DNA from: Chitinophagaceae bacterium
GTDB lineage: Bacteria > Bacteroidota > Bacteroidia > Chitinophagales > Chitinophagaceae
Length of the DNA stretch: 30,477 nt
Direction of reading: 5' to 3'
Assembly: GCA_016786965.1 (NCBI GenBank)
Contig: JAEUVL010000179.1
Span: 1 to 30,477, forward strand
A model generated the notes under the pieces. It made no database searches and had not been told where the DNA came from. It was given only the letters and a program-made list of their open reading frames with translations. The position numbers and the translations under genes are program-made. Of the stretch, positions 7,611 through 15,114 are shown in pieces (the stretch's first letter is position 1; each line of letters starts with the position of its first letter).

Positions 7611-9392
7611 TTGTCAGCACCTAAAAAGAGTTTTTTTGATATGGCCCTGTTGCGCAGGGTGTTTCAGTATGCAGCGCCGTACAAGAAGAAATTTTACTGG
7701 TCGGTGGTACTGGCCATTGTACTGGCCATTATTACACCTATCCGGCCGATGCTGATTCAACTGACGGTGAATGATTATATCGGCGGAGATAAGAGTGCCC
7801 GCTTTTTTGATGGAAGATTTGACATTGCAGAAATGGTGGTGCTGGTCACTATCATTCAGATCGGCATTATAATACTGGAAACAGTGATGCGTTTCTTTTT
7901 CTCTTTTATCACGGCGTTGCTTGGGCAGTCGGTAGTAAGAGATATGAGAGTGGCAGTTTATCAAAAGATATTGAACCTTAATCTTTCCCAGTTTGACAAG
8001 ACCCCGATAGGTACATTGACCACCCGTACTATCAATGATATTGAATCCATCAACGATATTTTTTCAGATGGCCTGGTGCCTATTATTGCCGACTTATTAT
8101 CTATAGTTTGTGTGCTGACGTTCATGTTTTGGAGCGACTGGCAATTGACGCTGATCGCCCTCATACCTTTTCCGCTCATTATACTTGCCACTTATTATTT
8201 TAAAGAGAGCATAAACAAGTCTTTTTTTAAAGTAAGGAATGCCGTAGCAGCGTTGAATGCTTTTGTACAGGAACATTTGACCGGCATGGCCGTGGTACAG
8301 GCGTTTGCTTCCGAAAAAAGGGAGTATGAAAAGTTCAGGAAGATCAACCGTGAACACCGCAATGCGAACATCAAAGCCATTTTTGCCTATTCGGTATTCT
8401 TTCCGGCAGTGGAGATTGTGCTGGCGCTTTCTATAGGCCTGATCGTTTGGTATGGTGCCGGGCAAAAGGCAGAGGCAGGGACTATTATCTCTTTTATTCT
8501 TAGCCTGAACCTGCTGTTTAGGCCGCTGCGGGTTATAGCGGATAAATTCAATGTGCTGCAAATGGGTATCATCGCCAGCGAAAGGGTATTTAAGGTGATG
8601 GACAACCCTGATGTAACGCCGCCTCCGGCAACAGATGCATATAGGCCGGTGCAGGTAAAAGGGCAGATCGATTTTGAAAAGGTACTCTTTGAGTATGCTC
8701 CGGGTGTGCCGGTACTGAAAGATGTTTCTTTCTCGGTCAGCCCCGGTGAAACCATTGCTATTGTGGGGCATACAGGCAGTGGTAAAACTACCATCATCAG
8801 CCTGCTCAACAGGCTTTATCATATCCGGCACGGGGAGATAAAGATAGACGGTGTAAATATTGAAAAATACCATACAGATACGCTGCGAAAGAACATTGGC
8901 GTGGTGCTTCAGGATGTATTTCTTTTTTCCGGTTCGGTGATGGATAATATTACGTTGCGCAATCCAGATATTACAAGGGAAAAAGTGATAGAAGCGGCTA
9001 AGCTGATCGATATGCACGACTTCATTATGCGGCTGCCGGGTGGGTATGATTATAATGTAATGGAAAGAGGGGCCACTTTATCGCTGGGCCAGCGGCAACT
9101 ATTGTCATTCATACGGGCCATGCTGTACAATCCTTCGATTCTTATTTTGGATGAAGCTACTTCTTCAGTAGATACTGAAAGTGAGATGCTGATACAGCAT
9201 GCCATTGATACGCTGATAAAGGGCAGAACCTCTATCGTAATAGCTCACCGGCTTTCCACCATTCGTAAAGCCCATAAGATAATTGTGCTTGATAAAGGAG
9301 AAGTAAAGGAAATGGGAACACATGAGGAATTGTTGCAAAAAGGTGGTTTTTATAGCAAGCTACATGAGATGCAGTTTGAAAAAAGCAGTTGA
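7611..9392 (+). CDS. ABC exporter half-transporter, MsbA-like
   Basis: A 593-residue fusion of a six-helix type-1 exporter membrane domain (about 20-325) and an ATPase domain (about 350-590). Walker A is G-H-T-G-S-G-K-T-T, Walker B is I-L-I-L-D-E-A-T-S-S, the H-loop is I-A-H-R-L-S, and the signature is L-S-L-G-Q instead of the common L-S-G-G-Q. It should act as a homo- or heterodimer in the inner membrane, exporting lipids, drugs or peptides; the substrate cannot be told from sequence. The start is TTG (M-S-A-P-K-K-S), which keeps a basic N-terminus before the first helix; the alternative ATG at 7641 would shorten this. No partner exporter gene is adjacent. Confidence 0.93.
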   Translation: MSAPKKSFFDMALLRRVFQYAAPYKKKFYWSVVLAIVLAIITPIRPMLIQLTVNDYIGGDKSARFFDGRFDIAEMVVLVTIIQIGIIILETVMRFFFSFITALLGQSVVRDMRVAVYQKILNLNLSQFDKTPIGTLTTRTINDIESINDIFSDGLVPIIADLLSIVCVLTFMFWSDWQLTLIALIPFPLIILATYYFKESINKSFFKVRNAVAALNAFVQEHLTGMAVVQAFASEKREYEKFRKINREHRNANIKAIFAYSVFFPAVEIVLALSIGLIVWYGAGQKAEAGTIISFILSLNLLFRPLRVIADKFNVLQMGIIASERVFKVMDNPDVTPPPATDAYRPVQVKGQIDFEKVLFEYAPGVPVLKDVSFSVSPGETIAIVGHTGSGKTTIISLLNRLYHIRHGEIKIDGVNIEKYHTDTLRKNIGVVLQDVFLFSGSVMDNITLRNPDITREKVIEAAKLIDMHDFIMRLPGGYDYNVMERGATLSLGQRQLLSFIRAMLYNPSILILDEATSSVDTESEMLIQHAIDTLIKGRTSIVIAHRLSTIRKAHKIIVLDKGEVKEMGTHEELLQKGGFYSKLHEMQFEKSS

Positions 9393-9711
9393 TATTACCT
9401 GAAATTATGAACACCAGCCCCAAATGGTAGTAACTCTGCTAAAAAATACCCGCTTCAGTGGATGAAATCAGTGATGAAGGAATGTGTTCGACACCTGGAA
9501 ACCTTATTAAAAGGGAACTGCCTTTCATACAGGAGGTATAAAATGTAGGTCTGGAGTTGCCGTAGTTACTGATAATCATGGAATACGGTGCATTATCCGG
9601 GTAAGTTGCTGCGAGTATGGACTGCATTGGCTTTTTCTGCCCAAATTCCTTTCGTACAAAGTTCGTTTTCAGCCCTGCCCCCTTATCTTTGCGGCAAATT
9701 TCGGAACAGGT
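9393..9711. other. Intergenic, 319 bp before ATP synthase genes
   Basis: Holds the atpB -7 box (9684-9691) at its right end. The only other open frame is a 62-codon leftward one at 9439-9627 with no recognisable domain or signal peptide, which I do not call. An AGGAGG followed by ATG-TAG near 9535-9550 is a start-stop and probably chance. Confidence 0.5.
9684..9691 (+). promoter_or_regulatory. -7 box (TATCTTTG) for ATP synthase operon
   Basis: Exact TAnnTTTG, 20 nt before the atpB start. It is the likely main promoter of the five-gene run; the -33 region is only T-rich. Confidence 0.55.
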
Positions 9712-10875
9712 ATGGTAGTTCAGCGTTTCAAATCCTTTACTGTAGCGGTTTTCAGCATATTTTCCTTACTTTTTTCTGTGCCTGCCACGGCCCAGCATCA
9801 TGAGGGGGATACTGCCCACCATCAAGCGGGCCAGGGTGCTGGTGACCACGATGCCAAAAAGGATAAACTGAACGTGGGGGAAGTGATTTTTGAACACGTT
9901 CTGGACGGACACGAATTCCATTTTTTTGGCAAATCCCTGCCGCTTCCGGTATTACTTTACTCTCCCCAAAAGGGCTTTTCCTCTTTCATGTCCTCTGATT
10001 TTCACCATGGCCATGCAGTGAAAAATGGGTACAAGATCCTGACCCACGAGAATATTGCCGAAATGGGATTAGATCCTAAAAAATTCAAGCCAGAAACAAT
10101 AGTAGCGGTAGATGGTGCAGGTAAAATTGACCCTTCCGTAAAAGTGTACGACTTTTCTCTTACCCGCAACGTAGTTCAAATGATCCTGGCGCTGACACTT
10201 TTTGTCATCATCATGCTTCGTATCGCTAAACGTTATAAAAGTGGGGTAGGCGTTACCTCTGCTCCCAAAGGCTCACAAAGCCTGCTGGAGCCGGTCATTA
10301 CATTCGTAAGAGACGAAGTGGCCAAACCTAACCTGGGACATAAATACGAGAAATACCTTCCTTACTTACTGACCGTTTTCTTTTTCATTCTTATTAATAA
10401 CATATTCGGGCTGATACCCGGTTCCGCAAACGTAACAGGCAATATTGCTTTTACGGCTGTGCTGGGTCTGATCTCTTTCATTGTGATCATGTTCAGTACC
10501 AACAAGCATTACTGGGGCCATATCTTCAATCCGCCGGGAGTACCGTTGGGTGTAAAATTCATCCTGGTGCCGGTAGAGTTTCTGAGTGTGTTCATTAAGC
10601 CCTTCGCCCTGATCATCCGTCTTTTTGCCAACATGGTGGCGGGCCACATTATTATTATTTGTTTGATCTCATTGATATTCATCTTCGGACAACTGAACCC
10701 GATCGCCGGCTGGGGAGCTTCTCCGCTGTCAATAGGGTTTACTGTGTTCATTTACCTGATCGAAGTACTGGTGGCTTTTTTACAAGCCTTCATCTTTACG
10801 ATGCTGACGGCAGTATTCATTGGACAGGCGTTTGAAGGAGAGCATCATGATGAAGCACATGCGGCTCATCACTAA
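9712..10875 (+). CDS. atpB: ATP synthase subunit a
   Basis: Subunit a of the Fo proton channel. At 387 residues it is much longer than the ~270 of E. coli. The extra N-terminus has a signal peptide (F-S-I-F-S-L-L-F-S-V-P-A-T-A, cut near residue 27), then a His/Asp-rich stretch and a ~120-residue extracytoplasmic domain, a known feature of Bacteroidota subunit a. The channel part starts around residue 155 with the usual helices; the essential arginine is in I-R-L-F-A-N-M-V-A-G-H. The C-terminus is again His-rich. The c-subunit gene follows 38 bp later. Confidence 0.96.
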   Translation: MVVQRFKSFTVAVFSIFSLLFSVPATAQHHEGDTAHHQAGQGAGDHDAKKDKLNVGEVIFEHVLDGHEFHFFGKSLPLPVLLYSPQKGFSSFMSSDFHHGHAVKNGYKILTHENIAEMGLDPKKFKPETIVAVDGAGKIDPSVKVYDFSLTRNVVQMILALTLFVIIMLRIAKRYKSGVGVTSAPKGSQSLLEPVITFVRDEVAKPNLGHKYEKYLPYLLTVFFFILINNIFGLIPGSANVTGNIAFTAVLGLISFIVIMFSTNKHYWGHIFNPPGVPLGVKFILVPVEFLSVFIKPFALIIRLFANMVAGHIIIICLISLIFIFGQLNPIAGWGASPLSIGFTVFIYLIEVLVAFLQAFIFTMLTAVFIGQAFEGEHHDEAHAAHH

Positions 10876-10913
10876 AAGTTTTTATTTTTTAACTATCATT
10901 AATAACAACAAAC

Positions 10914-11159
10914 ATGGATTTACTGAATGTAATTCTGTTGGAAGCTACCGCTAACGCAGGCGGTGCAATTGGTGCAGGTCTTGCTGCTATCGGTGCCGGT
11001 ATTGGTATCGGTCAGATTGGTAAAGGCGCTGTAGAAGCGATTGCCCGTCAGCCAGAGGCATCTAACGACATCCGTGCAAACATGATCTTAACGGCTGCCC
11101 TTGTAGAAGGAGCTGCCCTGTTTGCTATCATCGTAGGCTTCCTTGCAATGGTATTGTAA
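10914..11159 (+). CDS. atpE: ATP synthase subunit c
   Basis: An 81-residue hairpin of two transmembrane helices with the loop A-R-Q-P-E. The first helix is glycine-rich (G-A-G-I-G-I-G) and the second carries the ion-binding carboxylate Glu65 in A-A-L-V-E-G-A-A-L-F. Gly rather than Ser follows Glu65, and the Gln34 here is not in register with the Na+-ligating Gln of Ilyobacter-type rings, so proton coupling is the better guess (inference). Followed by a 262-bp spacer with two hairpins that may lower expression of the genes behind it. Confidence 0.97.
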   Translation: MDLLNVILLEATANAGGAIGAGLAAIGAGIGIGQIGKGAVEAIARQPEASNDIRANMILTAALVEGAALFAIIVGFLAMVL

Positions 11160-11178
11160 TATCGTTGCCACAAAAAAT

Positions 11179-11213
11179 TACTGCATCCAATGCACAGGGC
11201 GGAGGATGCAGTA
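11179..11213 (+). terminator. Hairpin after atpE, possible attenuator
   Basis: TACTGCATCC / GGATGCAGTA form a perfect 10-bp stem with a 15-nt loop, 19 nt after the atpE stop; the right side runs into ATTTAAAC with only a short T-tract. A partial terminator here would raise subunit c relative to the downstream subunits. Confidence 0.5.
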
Positions 11214-11226
11214 TTTAAACCCCCGG

Positions 11227-11242
11227 TCCGCCAAATGGCGGA
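11227..11242 (+). repeat. Small GC-rich hairpin in atpE-atpF spacer
   Basis: TCCGCC AAAT GGCGGA: a 6-bp perfect stem with a tetraloop, 14 nt after the larger hairpin. It may act with it as an RNA processing or stabilising structure. Confidence 0.4.
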
Positions 11243-11376
11243 GAGCCTGGAAAAGTTCTTTAAATTAAAAACTAAAAAGTGTTACGTAACCAGCTGCGGT
11301 ACTACAATCATCGCCTGTTGCGTCGCACTCTTTATCGTTCGGTAATTCTACTGAACAAATAAAACTGCTGATTGGC

Positions 11377-11416
11377 AATTAGTAAATCAGCACATTAACG
11401 AATTAGCAAATTGATT
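11377..11416. repeat. Degenerate 8-bp tandem repeat before atpF
   Basis: Five consecutive octads: AATTAGTA, AATCAGCA, CATTAACG, AATTAGCA, AATTGATT, ending five bases before the atpF ATG. The AT-rich array sits in the translation-initiation region. Confidence 0.55.
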
Positions 11417-11421
11417 TAAAT

Positions 11422-11916
11422 ATGGAATTGCTTCTCCCGAAACTTGGCTTACTTATCTGGACGCTCCTGGCCTTCCTGATCGTTTTCTTCCTGCTGAAGA
11501 AAATGGCCTGGCCTGCCATTATCAAAGGCTTGCGTGACCGTGAGAACACTATCGCAGACTCACTGGCCACTGCTCAAAAGGTAAAGGAAGAGATGGCCCA
11601 GATGAAAAGTGAAAATGAAGCTTTGCTGGCAAAAGCCCGTGAAGAAAGAGCCCTGATGCTTAAGGAGGCCAGGGAAACTAAAGACCGTATCATCAACGAA
11701 GCCAAAGAGCAGGCAAAAACAGAAGCTAATAAAATAGTAACAGAAGCACAAGTAGCCATCAATGCGCAAAAAATGGCAGCATTGACTGAAGTGAAGAATC
11801 AGGTAGGTAAGCTGGTAATAGAAGTAAGTGAGAAAGTACTGAGAAGAGAACTGGGTAATAAAGATGCCCAGGAAGCTCATATTAAAGGGCTGGTTGACGG
11901 AGTAAAATTGAATTAA
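11422..11916 (+). CDS. atpF: ATP synthase subunit b
   Basis: A 164-residue peripheral-stalk subunit: one N-terminal transmembrane helix (about 6-26, L-G-L-L-I-W-T-L-L-A-F-L-I-V) followed by a long charged Ala/Glu/Lys-rich coiled coil that contacts subunit delta and F1. Start and length match the family; only one b gene is seen, so a homodimeric stalk is expected. The octad repeat array lies directly upstream, and the heptad inverted array directly downstream. Confidence 0.95.
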   Translation: MELLLPKLGLLIWTLLAFLIVFFLLKKMAWPAIIKGLRDRENTIADSLATAQKVKEEMAQMKSENEALLAKAREERALMLKEARETKDRIINEAKEQAKTEANKIVTEAQVAINAQKMAALTEVKNQVGKLVIEVSEKVLRRELGNKDAQEAHIKGLVDGVKLN

Positions 11917-11921
11917 AAAAC

Positions 11922-11994
11922 AGCTACGAGTTGTGAGTTATGAGCTGCGAGTTAAATCGCTCGGCTCGAAACTCGAAACTCAAGGCTCGAAGCT
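11922..11994. repeat. Heptad repeat array in inverted arms
   Basis: Left arm AGCT + ACGAGTT, GTGAGTT, ATGAGCT, GCGAGTT (11922-11953); right arm CTCGAAA, CTCGAAA, CTCAAGG, CTCGAAG, CT (11965-11994). The right arm is the approximate reverse complement of the left, so the 86-bp atpF-atpH spacer can fold into a long imperfect hairpin built from 7-bp units. Confidence 0.65.
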
Positions 11995-12002
11995 AAAAGA
12001 AT

Positions 12003-12566
12003 ATGCCTAATCCACGTTTAGCAACACGATACGCCAAGTCACTGGTTGACCTTGCAATTGAAAAAGGGCAATTGGAGACTGTATTTGCTGATATGAGCTG
12101 GCTGCATTCTGTTTGCAAAACCAACCGTGATTTTGTAAATGTGTTACGCAGCCCGATCATTAAAGCAGATGTGAAGAAAAAGATCATCGAGGCGGTGACT
12201 AACGGACGTATCAGTGAAATGACGGCGGCCTTTAACAGGCTGATCGTAACCAAAGGAAGGGAAAGTAACCTGCCGGAGATAACTCATGCATTTATTGAAG
12301 CATATAAAACGAAGAAGAATATCCATACGATAAAACTGAGTACTGCAACCCCGGCCAGCGACGAGATCAAGAAGGCGATCATAGAACAGGTAAAAAAATC
12401 AGCTGGTTTTGAGAATGTAGAACTGGAAGAAAAGGTCGATGCTGACCTGATCGGCGGTTTTGTGCTGCAGATAGGTGATAAGCTGGTGGATGCAAGTATT
12501 ATATATGACCTGCGGGCAATAGCCAAACAGTTTGAGAATAATGATTTTGTGTATAAGGTAAGATAG
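12003..12566 (+). CDS. atpH: ATP synthase subunit delta
   Basis: A 187-residue OSCP/delta subunit that links the b stalk to the top of F1. Family features are the N-terminal A-T-R-Y-A-K-S-L-V-D-L-A and the C-terminal D-A-D-L-I-G-G-F-V-L-Q-I-G-D-K-L-V-D-A-S. Length is normal. The start ATG lies eight bases after the heptad array, and a second repeat-rich spacer separates it from atpA. Confidence 0.95.
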   Translation: MPNPRLATRYAKSLVDLAIEKGQLETVFADMSWLHSVCKTNRDFVNVLRSPIIKADVKKKIIEAVTNGRISEMTAAFNRLIVTKGRESNLPEITHAFIEAYKTKKNIHTIKLSTATPASDEIKKAIIEQVKKSAGFENVELEEKVDADLIGGFVLQIGDKLVDASIIYDLRAIAKQFENNDFVYKVR

Positions 12567-12572
12567 ATTGAA

Positions 12573-12639
12573 GACAGAAAACCAGAAAGTCCGAAAGCTC
12601 TAACCCTTTCTTGATGAATTTTATTTCTGACTTTCGGAT
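12573..12639. repeat. Octad repeats in inverted arms, atpH-atpA spacer
   Basis: Left: GACAGAAA, ACCAGAAA, GTCCGAAA (12573-12596). Right: TTTCTGAC, TTTCGGAT (12624-12639), whose reverse complement gives ATCCGAAA, GTCAGAAA, i.e. the same xxCxGAAA unit. The spacer can fold back on itself with a 27-nt loop, using a different unit from the atpF-atpH array. Confidence 0.6.
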
Positions 12640-12679
12640 CACTGATTAAATAATAAACAAACAGATAAATAGTAAGTAT

Positions 12680-14260
12680 ATGGCAGAGATCAAACCAGAT
12701 GAAATATCAGCGATACTGCGTCAGCAGTTGAGCAACTTCAATGCCTCCGCAGACCTGGAAGAAGTAGGTACTGTGCTTCAGGTGGGTGATGGTATTGCCC
12801 GGGTGTACGGATTGGGAAATGTCCGTTATGGTGAGCTGGTGGAATTTGAAAATGGAGTAAGAGCGATCGCTCTGAACCTGGAAGAAGACAACGTGGGTGT
12901 GGTATTGATGGGTGAAAGCGGTGCTATTAAAGAAGGCGCTAAAGTAAAAAGGACCGGCCAGATCGCTTCTATCAAAGTAGGCGAAGGAATGGTGGGCCGT
13001 GTGGTAAATACGCTGGGCCAGCCTATAGACGGAAAAGGCCCCATTACTGGTGAGTTGTACGAAATGCCACTGGAAAGAAAAGCACCTGGTGTAATCTTCC
13101 GGGAGCCAGTTAAAGAACCGTTGCAAACAGGTATCAAAGCAATTGATGCAATGATTCCTATCGGCCGCGGACAAAGGGAATTGGTAATTGGTGACCGCCA
13201 AACTGGCAAAACGGCTATTTGTGTGGACACTATCATCAATCAGAAGGAATTTTTTGACGCAGGTAAACCTGTTTATTGTATATATGTCGCCATTGGTCAA
13301 AAGGCGTCTACCATTGCCCAGGTAATGAAGACACTGAGTGATGCGGGTGCTATGCAATACACAACCATCGTGGCGGCTTCTGCATCAGATCCTGCACCTC
13401 TGCAGTTCTATGCGCCATTTGCCGGTGCGGCCATCGGAGAGTTCTTCCGTGATACCGGTCGTCCAGCCTTGATAATCTATGATGATCTTTCAAAACAGGC
13501 TGTAGCTTATCGTGAAGTGTCTCTGTTGTTACGCCGCCCTCCGGGTCGTGAGGCTTATCCCGGAGACGTGTTTTATCTCCACAGCCGTTTGCTGGAAAGA
13601 GCAGCAAAAGTGATCAATGATGATGCGGTGGCTAAAAATATGAACGACGTACCAGACAGCATCCGTCACCTTATCAAAGGAGGAGGTTCATTAACGGCAC
13701 TGCCTATCATTGAAACACAGGCGGGTGACGTATCTGCCTACATCCCAACAAACGTAATCTCTATTACCGACGGACAGATATTTCTGGAGACCAACCTGTT
13801 CTTATCTGGTATCCGTCCGGCTATCAACGTAGGTATCTCTGTAAGCCGTGTGGGTGGTAATGCCCAGATCAAGTCCATGAAAAAAGTGGCTGGTACACTG
13901 AAACTTGACCAGGCCCTTTACCGTGAGCTGGAAGCCTTTTCCAAGTTTGGTGGCGACCTTGATGCTGCAACTAAGAACGTAATTGACAAAGGTGCCCGCA
14001 ACGTGGAGATCTTGAAACAGCCACAATATTCACCTTTCCCGGTGGAAAAACAGGTAGCCATCATCTATCTTGGAACCAATGGACTGATAAAAGAGGTGCC
14101 GGTAAACAAGGTAAAGGAATTTGAAGAACACTTCCTGATGGAAATGGATAACAAATTACCTGAAGTAATGGCCGAGTTCAAAAAAGGAAACCTGCCGGAA
14201 GATGGAATTAAGAAAATGGTGGAACTGGCGCAAGGCTTGATACCGCAATACAAGAAATAA
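12680..14260 (+). CDS. atpA: ATP synthase subunit alpha
   Basis: A 526-residue F1 alpha subunit, the non-catalytic nucleotide-binding partner of beta. The beta-barrel N-domain spans residues 1-95, the P-loop is G-D-R-Q-T-G-K-T-A near residue 170, and the family motif P-A-I-N-V-G-I-S-V-S-R-V-G follows near 375. Full length. The gene is followed by a hairpin and then an unrelated regulator, so atpG, which often follows atpA in relatives, and the atpD-atpC pair are elsewhere. Confidence 0.98.
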   Translation: MAEIKPDEISAILRQQLSNFNASADLEEVGTVLQVGDGIARVYGLGNVRYGELVEFENGVRAIALNLEEDNVGVVLMGESGAIKEGAKVKRTGQIASIKVGEGMVGRVVNTLGQPIDGKGPITGELYEMPLERKAPGVIFREPVKEPLQTGIKAIDAMIPIGRGQRELVIGDRQTGKTAICVDTIINQKEFFDAGKPVYCIYVAIGQKASTIAQVMKTLSDAGAMQYTTIVAASASDPAPLQFYAPFAGAAIGEFFRDTGRPALIIYDDLSKQAVAYREVSLLLRRPPGREAYPGDVFYLHSRLLERAAKVINDDAVAKNMNDVPDSIRHLIKGGGSLTALPIIETQAGDVSAYIPTNVISITDGQIFLETNLFLSGIRPAINVGISVSRVGGNAQIKSMKKVAGTLKLDQALYRELEAFSKFGGDLDAATKNVIDKGARNVEILKQPQYSPFPVEKQVAIIYLGTNGLIKEVPVNKVKEFEEHFLMEMDNKLPEVMAEFKKGNLPEDGIKKMVELAQGLIPQYKK

Positions 14261-14281
14261 CATTTATACTGCCTTTTACAG

Positions 14282-14310
14282 CAAGCCCTTCTTACAATAA
14301 GAAGGGCTTG
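14282..14310 (+). terminator. Hairpin closing the ATP synthase run
   Basis: CAAGCCCTTCTTA / TAAGAAGGGCTTG: a perfect 13-bp stem with the loop CAA, 21 nt after the atpA stop; followed by TGTATTT, a weak T-tract. Confidence 0.75.
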
Positions 14311-14390
14311 TGTATTTAACAGGAACTAAATTTTCCTATTTTTACAAACCTTCGCCACAAACAGATCCGCATCACCTAATACTTTCCATC

Positions 14391-15104
14391 ATGAGAAGTA
14401 ACGGACTAAAATATAATGTGCTGATTGTAGATGATAACTCAATGGCCAGGATACTCTTGATGCAATTACTGGAACAAATACCCACAGTTACAGTACTCGG
14501 AGAATGTGATAATGCTGTGGATGCAATTACAATATTAAGCAAAGACGAAACAGATATATTGTTCCTTGATATTGAAATGCCGGGAATGAGCGGCATTGAG
14601 TTACTGCAATCGCTAAAAGTGCGACCGGTTACTATTTTTATGTCTGCCAATAAAGGCTATGGGTCAGAAGCTTTTGAGCTGAACGTAGTGGATTACCTGG
14701 TAAAACCTTTACTCCTTCCCCGTACCATGATGGCCATCAACCGGGCTACGGAACTGTTGAATCAAAAAGAGGTATACCTGAATGAAGTAGAGGCGGAGTA
14801 TCTTTTTATTAAAGAGAATAAGATAATCCGGAAGTTACTTATCGATGATATTTATCTGCTGGAATCAAAAGGAGATTATGTAAAAATATACGTAGCAGAT
14901 AAGTATTATGTGATACATGCCACCTTAAAACTTCTTGAAGATCGCTTGTCGGCAGCAAAATTTGTAAGGGTGCACCGCAGCTATATTGTTGCGATAGATA
15001 AGATCGATTATATCGAAGAAAATATTTTATACCTGAATAATACACCTGTGCCTTTATCCGAATCCTACCGCAGCCAGTTTCTTAAAAAACTGAACTTACT
15101 TTAA
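14391..15104 (+). CDS. LytTR family response regulator
   Basis: A 237-residue cytoplasmic regulator with an N-terminal receiver domain (D14-D15, phosphoacceptor Asp60 in L-F-L-D-I-E-M-P-G-M, K in V-D-Y-L-V-K-P) and a C-terminal LytTR DNA-binding domain (I-Y-L-L-E-S-K-G-D-Y-V-K-I-Y, F-V-R-V-H-R-S-Y-I-V, P-L-S-E-S-Y-R). The frame is open upstream to about 14310, but the ATG at 14391 starts directly before the first receiver strand. Ten bases separate it from the hybrid kinase, with which it probably forms a phosphorelay; many Bacteroidota LytTR regulators are paired instead with His_kinase-type sensors, so this pairing is less common. Confidence 0.93.
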   Translation: MRSNGLKYNVLIVDDNSMARILLMQLLEQIPTVTVLGECDNAVDAITILSKDETDILFLDIEMPGMSGIELLQSLKVRPVTIFMSANKGYGSEAFELNVVDYLVKPLLLPRTMMAINRATELLNQKEVYLNEVEAEYLFIKENKIIRKLLIDDIYLLESKGDYVKIYVADKYYVIHATLKLLEDRLSAAKFVRVHRSYIVAIDKIDYIEENILYLNNTPVPLSESYRSQFLKKLNLL

Positions 15105-15114
15105 ACGTACCTAC

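Noticed and set aside
8097..9017. Long antisense frame inside the ABC exporter (306 codons)
   Set aside because: Lies wholly opposite a clear ABC transporter; its Cys/His/Tyr-rich composition is typical of an antisense shadow.
9530..9555. AGGAGG followed by ATG-TAG
   Set aside because: A start directly followed by a stop; Bacteroidota make little use of Shine-Dalgarno sequences, so this is most likely coincidence.
9439..9627. 62-codon leftward frame between the ABC exporter and atpB
   Set aside because: No signal peptide, domain or promoter box, and it overlaps the approach to the atpB promoter; probably chance.
10914..11159. Na+-coupled ATP synthase suggested by Gln in helix 1 of subunit c
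   Set aside because: The Gln is out of register with the Na+-binding Gln and the residue after the ion-binding Glu is Gly rather than Ser; proton coupling is more likely.
12707..13357. Antisense frame inside atpA (216 codons)
   Set aside because: Opposite a highly conserved gene, with no domain of its own.
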